Assembly: GCA_015231375.1 (NCBI GenBank)
Contig: JADGBT010000007.1
Location: 55,084-119,083, forward strand
Origin: Magnetococcales bacterium
GTDB taxonomy: Bacteria; Pseudomonadota; Magnetococcia; Magnetococcales; Magnetaquicoccaceae
DNA: 64,000 nucleotides
Direction of reading: 5' to 3'
Shown in pieces: positions 43,155 to 52,051 of this stretch. Both the position numbers and the translations under genes were made by a program. How positions within the stretch are numbered: the first letter of the stretch is position 1; every line of letters starts with the position of its first letter. The notes below the pieces were generated by a model that did not search any database, was not told the DNA's origin, and saw only the letters and a list, made by a program, of their open reading frames with translations.

Positions 43155-43340
43155 TAGCGGACGGCACTTTCCACTCTCGTAGTTTCTCCTCGGCTTCTAC
43201 CCAGGCCAGCAGTGCCGCGATTTTCTCCTCACAATACTCGCCGATATCCGGTTGGCCTCTAGTGAAGCTTTCACCTTGCTTCCGGCCAGCGCCACCAACC
43301 CCAATCGGGCCAATCCAGCCTTCCGGCACAGTTTCCATTC
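43155..43340 (-). pseudogene. second IS1182-family transposase fragment, frameshifted
   Basis: The minus strand reads KLCRKAGLARLGLVALAGSK then VKASLEANRISASIV, and after a one-base shift EEKIAALLAWVEAEEKLREW. Both match consecutive pieces of the IS1182 transposase N-terminal half. Nucleotides 43229-43335 repeat 41672-41786. No open transposase remains. The stretch 43341-43477 before ileS is AT-rich with no gene. Confidence 0.72.
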
Positions 43341-43579
43341 TGCGACAGGCTCACAACAAACAAAAAATTCACCCCCTCATAAATCCACTAAAATCTTCCA
43401 GAATATTATAACAATTCAGATATCAGGCTTATCCCTCCCTTGTCAAGTCCATTTCAAACGCGATTGTCCTCCGGGTCGTGTCAGCCAAGATGGACAAGGA
43501 AGATTCGATATTTTATCATCTGCGCCGACACGATCAACGGAGTGGTCGCAAGCTGTCGCAATCTGCGGATGATCGAAGG

Positions 43580-46462
43580 ATGATGGATCGAAAGCGTGGC
43601 AAGGAGTTCAAGGAAGTGGATTACAAAAATACCGTGCGTTTGCCAGTCACCCCGTTTCCCATGCGGGCCGATCTGCCCGCCAGCGAACCGGCCATTCTGG
43701 CCCGCTGGGAGAGCATGGATCTGCATGCCCGCATGCGCGAGGCGGCGGCGGGACGGCCCGTGTTCGTGCTGCACGACGGCCCGCCCTATGCCAATGGCAA
43801 TCTGCACATGGGTCACGCGATCAACAAGGTGCTCAAGGATGTGATCTTGAAGTTCCGGCGCATGGAGGGATTCGATGTTCCCTACGTGCCCGGCTGGGAC
43901 TGTCACGGTCTGCCCATTGAAACCAAGGTGGAGGTGGAACTCAAACAGCAGGGGCTGGACAAGGAGACCATGGACCCGGTGGTCTTCCGGGGCCACTGCC
44001 GCGCCTATGCCCAGCGCTGGGTGGATATCCAGCGGGAGGAGTTCAAGCGTCTCGGGGTGATCGGCGACTGGCAGCATCCCTATCTGACCATGGATTACCG
44101 CTTCGAGGCCGACATCCTGCGGGAGTTGGGACAGTTTTTGGTCAACGGCGGACTGTTCAAAGGCTCCAAGCCGGTCTACTGGTGCGTCAACGATGTCACC
44201 GCCCTGGCCGAGGCCGAGGTGGAGTACGCGGATCATCAATCCACCGCCATTTTCGTCAAGTTTCCCCTGTCCGCCGACGAGACCCTGCCCGGCCTCGAAG
44301 GGACACAAGCGGTCTCGGTGGTCATCTGGACCACCACCCCCTGGACCATTCCCGCCAATCTGGCGGTCTGTCTGCATCCGGAACTGGTCTACGTGGCGGC
44401 GCGCGTCACCGATCCGGGCCGTTGCGCCAACTTGAGCGCAGGGGAAGTCGTCATTCTGGCGGAAGGGCTGTGGGAGTCTTGCGTGGACGCCTGGGGCGTG
44501 CCCCGGGAAGGAATCGACATCCTGGACCGTTTTGTCGGCGCCACCCTGGAAGGCAAACGGTTCCGCCATCCCCTGGTGGAACGGGACGCGCCGATTCTGC
44601 TGGGGCGTCACGTCACCCTGGAGGCGGGCACCGGCTGCGTCCATACTGCTCCCGGCCATGGTCACGAAGACTATGACGTGGGACGGCGCTATGGTCTGCC
44701 GGTGTATAATCCGGTGGACGACCGGGGCGTGTTCGAGGCGGGTACTCCCCATTTCGCCGGACAGCACATCTTCAAGGCCAACGAGGCGGTGGTGGCCTTG
44801 CTGAACGAACAGGGTCGGCTGTTGGCCCAAAGCCGTCTCACCCACAGTTATCCCCACTGCTGGCGCTGCCACAAACCGGTGATCATCCGCGCCACGCCCC
44901 AGTGGTTCATCTCCATGGAGACCAATCAACTGCGGGACAAAGCCCTGGAGGAGATCAACCAGACCCGCTGGATTCCGGCCTGGGGTCGGGAGCGGATCTA
45001 CAACATGGTCGCGGTGCGTCCGGACTGGTGCGTCTCCCGGCAACGCTCCTGGGGGGTGCCCATCGCGGTGATCACCTGTCGGGGATGCGGTCGGGTGGTC
45101 ACCGATGGACAGGTGGTCGAATCCATCGCGCTCCAGGTGGAACGACACAGCGCCGATGTCTGGTTCGCCAAAGAGGCCGAAGCGTTCCTGCCCGACGGAT
45201 TCCGCTGTCCCGGATGCGGAGGCGCAACCTTTGCCAAGGAAAAAGACATCCTGGATGTCTGGTTTGATTCCGGGGTGACCCAGGCGGCGGTTCTGCTGCG
45301 TCGGGATCCGGCGGGGTGGGGACTGACCTGGCCGGCGGATCTCTACCTGGAAGGATCGGACCAGCACCGGGGATGGTTTCATTCCAGTCTGCTGGCCTCG
45401 GTCGGCGTGCGGGGCAAGGCGCCTTACAAGGCGGTGTTGACCCACGGTTTCGTGGTGGATGGCAAGGGTCGCAAAATGTCCAAATCCCTGGGCAACGTCA
45501 TCGCCCCGGCCAAGGTGATCCAGCAATACGGCGCGGACATCCTGCGCATGTGGGTGACCGCCGAAGACTATGCCGGGGATATCCGCATCTCCGACGAAAT
45601 TCTCAAGGGCCTTTCCGACGCCTATCGGCGCATTCGCAACACCTTGCGGTTTTTGTTGGGCAATCTGACCGCGTTCGATCTTGGAAACGATGGTGTCTCT
45701 TTGGACCGGATGCCCGAACTCGACCGCTGGGCCTTGCATCAACTGCATGGATTGATCACCGACGTGCGGGTGGCCTACGATGAATACGCCTTCCATCGGG
45801 TCTATCAGGATATTCATTATTTCTGCGCCGTGGACATGGGGGCTTTTTACCTGGACGTGCTCAAGGATCGCCTTTATTGTGAAGGGGAACGTTCCATCGA
45901 GCGGCGTTCGGCCCAGACGGTGCTCGCCCATATCCTGGAGTCCGTGACCCGCCTGATGGCGCCGATTCTCTCCTTCACCGCCGAAGAGGTGTGGGCCCAG
46001 ATGGGGGGATCCCGTGCGGAATCGGTCCATCTGGCGTTGCTGCCCGAGGCGGACTCCTTGTGGCGTGACGAGACGCTGGCCGCGCGCTGGAAGACGCTCC
46101 GCAAGGTGCGAACGGCGGCTTACCGGATTCTGGAGATCGAACGGCGGGAAAAACGGTTGGGCACCTTTCTGGAAGCGGTCGTCACGCTGTACGCCGAGGC
46201 CGAACTGGGTGCGTTGCTGCGTTCCATGCCGGATTTGCAGCGGATCTTCATCGTTTCCGCCGTGCATGTCCGTCCTTTGGAAGAGGCCCCGGAAGGTTTG
46301 GAGGCCGATGCCGAAGTGGAGGGATTGAAGGTGTCGATCGCCCTGGCCAAGGGGGGCAAGTGTCAGCGCTGCTGGAATTGGGATTCCGGAGTGGGGGTGG
46401 GGGATGAGGTGTTGTGCCCCCGCTGTCATGCGGTGCTCGCTGCCGATGGTTCCCCGCAATGA
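43580..46462 (+). CDS. ileS: isoleucyl-tRNA synthetase
   Basis: Charges tRNA-Ile. The class I synthetase of about 960 residues has the HIGH motif as PPYANGNLHMGHA, the linker DVPYVPGWDCHGLPIE, the editing-domain motifs (WTTTPWTIPANLAV, GTGCVHTAPGHGHEDY), and KMSKS in GRKMSKSLGN. A C-terminal zinc finger CQRCWNW...CPRCHAVL marks the bacterial type. The frame is open from a GTG at 43478; ATG at 43580 with GAAGG ahead gives a normal N-terminus (VDYKNTVRLPVTPFPMR). The lspA start overlaps its stop. Confidence 0.95.
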   Translation: MMDRKRGKEFKEVDYKNTVRLPVTPFPMRADLPASEPAILARWESMDLHARMREAAAGRPVFVLHDGPPYANGNLHMGHAINKVLKDVILKFRRMEGFDVPYVPGWDCHGLPIETKVEVELKQQGLDKETMDPVVFRGHCRAYAQRWVDIQREEFKRLGVIGDWQHPYLTMDYRFEADILRELGQFLVNGGLFKGSKPVYWCVNDVTALAEAEVEYADHQSTAIFVKFPLSADETLPGLEGTQAVSVVIWTTTPWTIPANLAVCLHPELVYVAARVTDPGRCANLSAGEVVILAEGLWESCVDAWGVPREGIDILDRFVGATLEGKRFRHPLVERDAPILLGRHVTLEAGTGCVHTAPGHGHEDYDVGRRYGLPVYNPVDDRGVFEAGTPHFAGQHIFKANEAVVALLNEQGRLLAQSRLTHSYPHCWRCHKPVIIRATPQWFISMETNQLRDKALEEINQTRWIPAWGRERIYNMVAVRPDWCVSRQRSWGVPIAVITCRGCGRVVTDGQVVESIALQVERHSADVWFAKEAEAFLPDGFRCPGCGGATFAKEKDILDVWFDSGVTQAAVLLRRDPAGWGLTWPADLYLEGSDQHRGWFHSSLLASVGVRGKAPYKAVLTHGFVVDGKGRKMSKSLGNVIAPAKVIQQYGADILRMWVTAEDYAGDIRISDEILKGLSDAYRRIRNTLRFLLGNLTAFDLGNDGVSLDRMPELDRWALHQLHGLITDVRVAYDEYAFHRVYQDIHYFCAVDMGAFYLDVLKDRLYCEGERSIERRSAQTVLAHILESVTRLMAPILSFTAEEVWAQMGGSRAESVHLALLPEADSLWRDETLAARWKTLRKVRTAAYRILEIERREKRLGTFLEAVVTLYAEAELGALLRSMPDLQRIFIVSAVHVRPLEEAPEGLEADAEVEGLKVSIALAKGGKCQRCWNWDSGVGVGDEVLCPRCHAVLAADGSPQ

Positions 46463-46956
46463 CGGGTGGAACCGGATGGAACGTCCGCTTGGGGGTGGGT
46501 TTGCTGTGGGCCGTCGTGGTCTTCGCGCTGGACCAGGGAAGCAAATGGCTGGCCACCCGTGATCTGGCCGACCAGGGCATTACCCTGATTCCCGGCTTCT
46601 TCGATCTGGTGCTGGTACACAATGTCGGGGCGGCCTTTGGTCTGTTCACCGGCATGGCCGCCGAGTACCGGGTGATTTTCTTGTGCAGTGTGGCCGCGTT
46701 GGCCTCTGTGCTCATTGTCTGGATGCTGCTTGGCGCCGAAACCCGCATCCTGGTCGCGGGACTGGGCCTGCTGCTGGGTGGCGCCTTGGGCAATCTGCTG
46801 GATCGTGTCCGTTTTGGATGGGTGGTGGACTTTTTGTATGTCCACTGGCATGATCTGTCGTTTCCGGTGTTCAATCTGGCGGATTGCGCCATCAGCGCCG
46901 GAGTGGGACTTTTGTTGTTGGATCATCTGCTTACGTCGAACACTTCCGATCCATGA
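46459..46956 (+). CDS. lspA: lipoprotein signal peptidase II
   Basis: Cleaves lipoprotein signal peptides before the lipidated Cys. The 165-residue product has four membrane helices and the two signatures with catalytic aspartates: LVLVHNVGAAFGLF and GNLLDRVRFGWVVDFLYVHW...FPVFNLADCAISAGV. The ATG overlaps the ileS stop (ATGA), the common ileS-lspA arrangement. Its stop overlaps the next start, a lipoprotein gene that is itself a substrate. Confidence 0.94.
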   Translation: MTGGTGWNVRLGVGLLWAVVVFALDQGSKWLATRDLADQGITLIPGFFDLVLVHNVGAAFGLFTGMAAEYRVIFLCSVAALASVLIVWMLLGAETRILVAGLGLLLGGALGNLLDRVRFGWVVDFLYVHWHDLSFPVFNLADCAISAGVGLLLLDHLLTSNTSDP

Positions 46957-47321
46957 GGCGATCCATGAGAAAATTGAACAGGTTCGTGCCGCCGGTTCTG
47001 GCCTTTTCGGCGTTGTTGTCCCTGGCTGGCTGTTCGAGCAATTTCGCCTTGCCGTGGGAGGACAACATGCTGGACCCCAGCCGTGTCGCTACCCGTGAAC
47101 CTTTGGAAATTCCGCCGGACCTGAATGTGCTGCCGGGCCAGGAACCCAGGGAAGAAGAAGAAAACCGGATGGTCACTCCCGGAACCGATGGTTCCGCGCC
47201 CGCGTCGGCCCGTTCGATTCTGTTCAAGACCCCCGAGAACCGACAGGAGAGCAAACCCCTGACCCGTGATCAACAGGAACGTCTGCCGGGCTGGATCGGC
47301 AACTCCCCCGGTGGTCGTTAA
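46953..47321 (+). CDS. bamF: DUF3035 lipoprotein, BamF-like
   Basis: A 122-residue lipoprotein with lipobox LAGC (Cys27 from the ATG at 46953, which overlaps the lspA stop). The DUF3035 core is short: ATREPLEIPPDLNVLPGQEP, and the rest is polar and probably disordered. In Caulobacter the DUF3035 protein BamF is a BAM-complex subunit, and the lspA-DUF3035-M16 order is typical of alphaproteobacteria. The family assignment rests on that motif and context; the symbol is used by analogy. Confidence 0.72.
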   Translation: MRRSMRKLNRFVPPVLAFSALLSLAGCSSNFALPWEDNMLDPSRVATREPLEIPPDLNVLPGQEPREEEENRMVTPGTDGSAPASARSILFKTPENRQESKPLTRDQQERLPGWIGNSPGGR

Positions 47322-47325
47322 TCCC

Positions 47326-48702
47326 ATGCGCTCCTCGCGATCCTTGCGGCCCTCGCGACCGGCGTCGGTGGTGGTCCGGACTCTGGGATGGCTGGGGATC
47401 GGCCTGATGGCGTTGACCGTCGCGCCCGCTTCCGCTTTGGCCCTGGAGGCCCGTGAATTCCGGCTGGACAATGGCCTGAAGGTGATCGTGGCGCGGGAGT
47501 CCAAGGCGCCGGTGGTGATCACCCAGATGTGGTACCGGGTTGGCTCCGCGCATGAGAAACCGGGCAAGACCGGGTTGTCCCACATGCTGGAACACATGAT
47601 GTTCCAGGGCACCGAGACCCTTCCCCCCGAAGCCTTCAGCAAGCTGGTCGCGCGGGAAGGGGGCGAGGACAACGCCTCCACCACCAACGATTACACCATG
47701 TATTACATCAAGCTGGCCGCAGACCGGGTGGAGTTGGCCCTGAAACTGGAAGCCGACCGGATGCGGGGTTTGAAGCTTCAGGAGGGGGAGTTCAAATCGG
47801 AGAATCTCGTGGTGCGCGAGGAGCGTCGCATGCGCACCGATTCGGATCCCAATCAACGGATGCTGGAGCGTTACCGGGCCTTGGCCTATGGGGATCATCC
47901 TTACGGTCGTCCGGTGATCGGCGCCATGGACGATGTTGCCGGTTTGAAGTTGGAGGATCTCAAAGGGTGGTATCAGACCTTCTACGCTCCCAACAACGCC
48001 ACGCTGGTGGTGGTGGGGGATGTGGACCCGGAAAAGGTGGAGGGTCTGGTGCGGAAATATTTCTCTCCTTTGACGGCCCAACCCACCGCTCCCCCCTTGC
48101 CGTTCCCCGAACCGCCCCGCCGGGAAAAGCCGGACCGTCTGGAGATGCGCGATCCCGCCGCCAAGTTGCCGATCTGGATGGCCGGATACGCGGTGCCTTC
48201 CTTGTCCATGCCCGACGCCGGGGAAGACGCGTTGGCGCTGGACGTGTTGGCGGTGGTGCTGGGCAATGGCAGCACCAGTCGCTTGAACCAGCGTCTGATC
48301 CGTGATCTGGGGGTGGCGGTGTCGGTGTCGGCTGTCTACAGTGGATTTTCCGCCAGTTGGGAGCTGTTTTCCCTTTCGGCCATGCCCAAGCCCGGCGCCG
48401 ATCTGCAAGAGATGGAAAAGGCGATCTTCGCCGAGGTGGAACGTCTGATCCGCGAGCCGGTTTCGGCCCGTGAACTGGAAAAGGCCCGCAATGGCCTGAT
48501 CGCCGAACATGTCTACGCCCAGGACTCCATCGACCGGATCGCCTGGATCATCGGACGGATGGACATCAACGATCTGGACTGGCGCAAGATGGTGGATGAC
48601 TATCCGCAGCGGGTGCGGGCGGTGACCAGCGAAGCATTGCAGCGGGTGGCGACCCAATATCTGCGTCCGGAACGCCTGACCGTGGGGATCTTGAAACCAT
48701 GA
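47326..48702 (+). CDS. M16 zinc metallopeptidase, catalytic subunit
   Basis: A 458-residue periplasmic peptidase of the pitrilysin/processing-peptidase family. It begins with a hydrophobic export signal (GWLGIGLMALTVAPASALA), then FRLDNGLKVIVARE. The inverted zinc site is HMLEHMMFQG (HxxEH), with the third ligand Glu about 76 residues on. GDHPYGRPVIG and YAPNNATLVVVGDV are family motifs. It overlaps the next M16 gene by four bases; such active/inactive pairs form heterodimers. ATG at 47326 is chosen for the signal peptide. Substrates unknown. Confidence 0.87.
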   Translation: MRSSRSLRPSRPASVVVRTLGWLGIGLMALTVAPASALALEAREFRLDNGLKVIVARESKAPVVITQMWYRVGSAHEKPGKTGLSHMLEHMMFQGTETLPPEAFSKLVAREGGEDNASTTNDYTMYYIKLAADRVELALKLEADRMRGLKLQEGEFKSENLVVREERRMRTDSDPNQRMLERYRALAYGDHPYGRPVIGAMDDVAGLKLEDLKGWYQTFYAPNNATLVVVGDVDPEKVEGLVRKYFSPLTAQPTAPPLPFPEPPRREKPDRLEMRDPAAKLPIWMAGYAVPSLSMPDAGEDALALDVLAVVLGNGSTSRLNQRLIRDLGVAVSVSAVYSGFSASWELFSLSAMPKPGADLQEMEKAIFAEVERLIREPVSARELEKARNGLIAEHVYAQDSIDRIAWIIGRMDINDLDWRKMVDDYPQRVRAVTSEALQRVATQYLRPERLTVGILKP

Positions 48703-50099
48703 GCATCCGTGATCGTTCGATCTTGTGGCTGATTGTCGTTTGGATCGGGCTGGTCGGAAGTGTCGGGTCGGTTCCGGCTTGGGCTGCGGAGAGCGCCCGT
48801 GTGGCTCATTTTGTCACTTCCCAGGGGATCGGGATCTATCTGGTGGAAAACCATGTCAATCCCATGGTCGAAATCAGGATCCTGGCCCGGGGTGGCAGTG
48901 TCTATGATCCGGCGGGTCGGGAAGGGGTGGCCGCCCTGACCGCCTGGATGTTCAACGAAGGGGCGGGAGAGCTGGATTCGGTGGCGTTTCAGGAACGGTT
49001 GCACTATTACGGGATCTCGCTCGGCGCCAACGCCGGACAAGACACCCTGGAGGTGAGCATGACCACCTTGAGCGACCATCTGGACGAAGCCTGGACCCGT
49101 CTCGGGGAGGCGATGATCCGGCCCCGGTTCGTGGAAGCGGATTTTCAGCGCGGCGTGCGGGAGCGGGTCGCGGAGTTGATCAAGAGCGAAGAGGAACCGA
49201 CCTTCCGGGCCACGCGCGCGATTTTCCCCATGATTTTCGGGGAGCGTCACCCTTACGCCAGTCCGGTGAACGGTACGGTGGAGAGTGTCAAACGCATCGA
49301 GTTGGCGGACATCCGGCGTCATCACGCCGCCGTTTTCCGGGGTGCCGGAATGGTGATCGCCGTGGCTGGAGATGTGGGTCTGGAACGGCTCAAGGGATTG
49401 GTGGAAAAACATCTGTCCGCTCTGGAGTCCCAGCCCGGCCCGTTCGGCCCGCCCCCGGAAGCCATCCCGGTGGAAAAAGGAACCGAACAGCATGTGGAAA
49501 TGGATCTGCCGCAGACCACGGTACGGATCGGCGTGGTGGGGATCCATCGGGATGATCCGGATTTCTACGCGCTGATGGTCATGAACCAGATCCTCGGCGG
49601 TGGCGGTCTCACCAGCCGTCTGACCCAGGTGATCCGCGAGGAGCGTGGTCTGGCCTATGGGGTGTTCTCCTATTTTTCGCCCCTGGCGGGTCGTGGTCCG
49701 TTCATGGTGGGCACGGAGACCAAAAACGCTTCGGTCGCAGAGGCGCTCGCCTTGATCCGGAAGGAGTTGAGCCGGCTGGTGGAAGAGGATGTGGGCGAGA
49801 CCGAACTGGCGGATGTGAAACGTTATCTGACCGGTTCGTTCCCCTTGCAGTTGGATGGACTGGACAAACTGGCCGACACCTGGAGCCGGATCGGTTATTA
49901 CAAGCGGGGCATGGATTATCTGGACAAGTGGCCCGAAAGGATCCGCGCCGTCACCCGCGAGGATGTGCGGCGCGTCGCCAAACGGATTCTGCCGCTCAAA
50001 CGGCTTTGTACCGTGACGGTCGGAAAGCGGATGCCGGCAGGATCCGAACCGGCCTCCGGTACTCGGTCAAAAACTGAAGCATCTCCTCCGAATCGCTGA
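48699..50099 (+). CDS. M16 family protein, non-catalytic partner
   Basis: A 466-residue exported M16 homologue with signal peptide (LWLIVVWIGLVGSVGSVPAWA). It has the overall M16 fold (YLVENHVNPMVEIRILARGGSVYDPAGREGVAALTAWMFNEGAG, HPYASPVNGT, GMVIAVAGDVGLERL). At the place of HxxEH it has AWMFNEG, so no zinc site. This is the expected pseudo-peptidase beta subunit of the gene upstream, to which it is coupled by ATGA. Its last 104 bases are overlapped on the other strand by a zinc-ribbon gene. Confidence 0.86.
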   Translation: MSIRDRSILWLIVVWIGLVGSVGSVPAWAAESARVAHFVTSQGIGIYLVENHVNPMVEIRILARGGSVYDPAGREGVAALTAWMFNEGAGELDSVAFQERLHYYGISLGANAGQDTLEVSMTTLSDHLDEAWTRLGEAMIRPRFVEADFQRGVRERVAELIKSEEEPTFRATRAIFPMIFGERHPYASPVNGTVESVKRIELADIRRHHAAVFRGAGMVIAVAGDVGLERLKGLVEKHLSALESQPGPFGPPPEAIPVEKGTEQHVEMDLPQTTVRIGVVGIHRDDPDFYALMVMNQILGGGGLTSRLTQVIREERGLAYGVFSYFSPLAGRGPFMVGTETKNASVAEALALIRKELSRLVEEDVGETELADVKRYLTGSFPLQLDGLDKLADTWSRIGYYKRGMDYLDKWPERIRAVTREDVRRVAKRILPLKRLCTVTVGKRMPAGSEPASGTRSKTEASPPNR

Positions 50100-50322
50100 C
50101 GAGCAGACGGTAGGTGCCTTCTCCGCAGTGGCGGCAGAGGGTTCCTCCCCGTGCCCAGCGTTTGTATTGGGTGCCTTTGCTGCCAATGCACTGATCGCTG
50201 CCGCACCGGACCTCTCCGCATCCGGTGCAGCGATAGATGTGCATCGGATGGCTGCCGCACACCGGGCACTCCTTCAGGGTGTGCTTGAGGTGTGAATCGA
50301 AATGGATATTGAGTGTTTTCAT
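49996..50322 (-). CDS. small multi-cysteine zinc-ribbon protein
   Basis: A 108-residue protein with three cysteine knots: ECPVCGSHPMHIYRCTGCGEV, RCGSDQCIG and TLCRHCGEG. These would bind one or two zinc ions, or an Fe-S cluster. The N-terminus MKTLNIHFDSHLKHTL is distinctive. The cysteine spacing in frame argues for a true gene despite a 104-base antisense overlap with the end of the M16 partner gene. Function unknown. The ATG at 50322 is the first before the conserved part; its ribosome-binding site is weak. Confidence 0.68.
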   Translation of the reverse strand: MKTLNIHFDSHLKHTLKECPVCGSHPMHIYRCTGCGEVRCGSDQCIGSKGTQYKRWARGGTLCRHCGEGTYRLLVSDSEEMLQFLTEYRRPVRILPASAFRPSRYKAV

Positions 50323-50445
50323 GGCGGTTTTCCCGTGATGTTCCCGATCCCTGATTGACAAGGGTTGAGGAGGGGAGGCGCGTGTCAGGAAACCCACACG
50401 CCCCCCCTCGTTGGAAACGTCCTTAGGGAAAAACGTGCCAGATGT

Positions 50446-51183
50446 TCACCCCTGCCACTCTTTCACCCACAGGGCGGTGGCGCCGGCCACCGCAGCGGGC
50501 ATGGCCAGGAAATTAACGAACGGGATCAGGCTCATCACCAGCGTGGCCGCGCCGAATCCCAAAGAAAGCAGCCGTTTCTGGCGTAAACGGGCCAGAATCT
50601 CCTTGTCGTACAGGTTGTGGTTGCTCATGGGAATGTCGGCGTACTGAAAGGCGTTCATCCAACTGGAAAAGATCATCCAGACGAACGGGGCGGCGATCTG
50701 GACCACGGGCACCACGAAAAGAATCAATAACGGCAGCGCGCGGGCCAAATAATAGAAGATTTTCTGGATTTCGCTGCGGATGGGTGGGAAGATGTTCTCC
50801 AGCAGGCCGGGGGGCTGTTGAACCTCCGAACCCGCGAAGCGTCCGGTCAGATGGATCTCCACCTGTTGGGCCAGCAGCGCGTTGAACGGCGCGCCGATCA
50901 GGTTGGCGATGGTGCCCAACGTGGTGAAAAGCAAAATGCCCACCGAGCCGAACAGCAATGGAACCAGAATCCATTCCATCCATTGCAGCCAGCCGGGCAG
51001 ATGACTGTTGAGCCAGGCCGACCAACTCAACACCTGGGTCAAGGCGATCCAACTGCCCGCCGCGAACAGCACCGTGCCGATCAGCAAGGGTGCGAACACA
51101 AAACGTCGCAACCCGGGCGCGGCCAGAAGGGTCAAGCCGGTCAGAAGATAACCGGCGCCTCGGAGAAAAGAGGGGGATGGCAT
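50446..51183 (-). CDS. cysZ: CysZ-type sulfate transporter (EI24 family)
   Basis: An inner-membrane protein of 245 residues that takes up sulfate for cysteine synthesis. Hydrophobic segments include FVFAPLLIGTVLFAAGSWIA, ILVPLLFGSVGILLFTTLG and LPLLILFVVPVVQIAAPFVW. The signatures are NLIGAPFNALLAQQVE, FQYADIPMSNHNLYDKEI and FVNFLAMPAAVAGATALW. ATG at 51183 starts just before the conserved PSPSFLRGAGYLL. No cys regulon genes are adjacent. Confidence 0.88.
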   Translation of the reverse strand: MPSPSFLRGAGYLLTGLTLLAAPGLRRFVFAPLLIGTVLFAAGSWIALTQVLSWSAWLNSHLPGWLQWMEWILVPLLFGSVGILLFTTLGTIANLIGAPFNALLAQQVEIHLTGRFAGSEVQQPPGLLENIFPPIRSEIQKIFYYLARALPLLILFVVPVVQIAAPFVWMIFSSWMNAFQYADIPMSNHNLYDKEILARLRQKRLLSLGFGAATLVMSLIPFVNFLAMPAAVAGATALWVKEWQG

Positions 51184-51399
51184 GGAATGGATACTCCGTG
51201 TCTGAAAGTGGGGAGGATGGTGATTCAAGAGGGAGCTTTCTCATGGATGGATCGCATACGCAAGGATCGTGTCAAAGCGTTGAAGTCGAATGGATGAAAA
51301 ATCCAGTCCGGTTGCAAGGGGAGGCGGAACGACTAAGAGCGCGTGCTTGGTGGTGTCGTGTTCGTCAGGAGGAAGGATCACTTTTGGGAGATGCCTTAG

Positions 51400-51789
51400 A
51401 TGACGGTTGGAAAAACGTCGCACTGTTGGAGTTGCGGAGCCATGCTGCCGTCCAACGGATTTGGCCGGTCGGAGGTTTGCGCCGGGTGCATGAAGGAAAC
51501 GCGGGTCTGTCTGAACTGTCGTTTCCACGATACGGGCAGCTACAACGAGTGTCGGGAGAGTGTGGCCGAACGCATTGTGGACAAGGACCGGTCGAATTTC
51601 TGTGATTTTTTCAAGCCCAAGGGGTCACTGCCCCGCACCGAAACCCTGCGCTCCTCCGGCAGTCGCAACACCGGCAACAACAACGGTGGCGGCAGTGGCA
51701 ACCAGAACAACAGCAACAAGTCACGCAACAACGCAGGCGGCAGCACGGCAGCCTGGGCTGCGGCCGAGGCGTTGTTCAAACGGAATTGA
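51400..51789 (+). CDS. small zinc-ribbon protein with Asn/Gly-rich tail
   Basis: A 129-residue protein. The first 70 residues have cysteine pairs CWSCG, CAGC, CLNCRFHDTGSYNECRES and a closing DRSNFCDFF, a pattern I recall from a small conserved family of unknown function. Then comes a low-complexity GNNNGGGSGNQNNSNKSRNN linker and a short helix AAWAAAEALFKRN. The cysteines probably bind zinc. GGGAG precedes the ATG by 9 bases. It lies between divergent cysZ and a convergent small membrane gene. Confidence 0.78.
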   Translation: MTVGKTSHCWSCGAMLPSNGFGRSEVCAGCMKETRVCLNCRFHDTGSYNECRESVAERIVDKDRSNFCDFFKPKGSLPRTETLRSSGSRNTGNNNGGGSGNQNNSNKSRNNAGGSTAAWAAAEALFKRN

Positions 51790-51796
51790 AGCCGAT

Positions 51797-52003
51797 TCAG
51801 CGTCGGATCGCCATGGCGATCAGGATCAATACCCCGCCGACCAGGACCAGTCCCATGTTGACCAGGGTCAGATCCATGGACCTTTGCACCAGTTCCGGGA
51901 GTTGCCGGAGATCCTCGATCGGTTGGGGCGGGTGAAACAGACGGTAGAATCCCGTGGCCATGGCGCCAATACCTGAAATCGTCATCAGCCGTTTGAGGAT
52001 CAT
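51797..52003 (-). CDS. small membrane protein
   Basis: A 68-residue product, MILKRLMTISGIGAMATGFY at the start, then a polar helix (PPQPIEDLRQLPELVQRS) and a C-terminal membrane helix (LVNMGLVLVGGVLILIAMAI) ending in two arginines. The frame is open much further upstream, but that part is only antisense to rtcB. The stop lies 7 bases past the convergent zinc-ribbon gene and the start 49 bases from the divergent rtcB. No known family. Confidence 0.62.
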   Translation of the reverse strand: MILKRLMTISGIGAMATGFYRLFHPPQPIEDLRQLPELVQRSMDLTLVNMGLVLVGGVLILIAMAIRR

Positions 52004-52051
52004 GGGTCGTGTGGACTCCCTTGAGACGAAAACGATGCGAGGAGAGGTGTC

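Noticed and set aside
43481..46459. 992-codon open frame on the minus strand opposite ileS
   Set aside because: A shadow of a GC-rich gene. Its Gly/His/Gln/Arg-rich translation has no motif, and the plus strand clearly encodes isoleucyl-tRNA synthetase.
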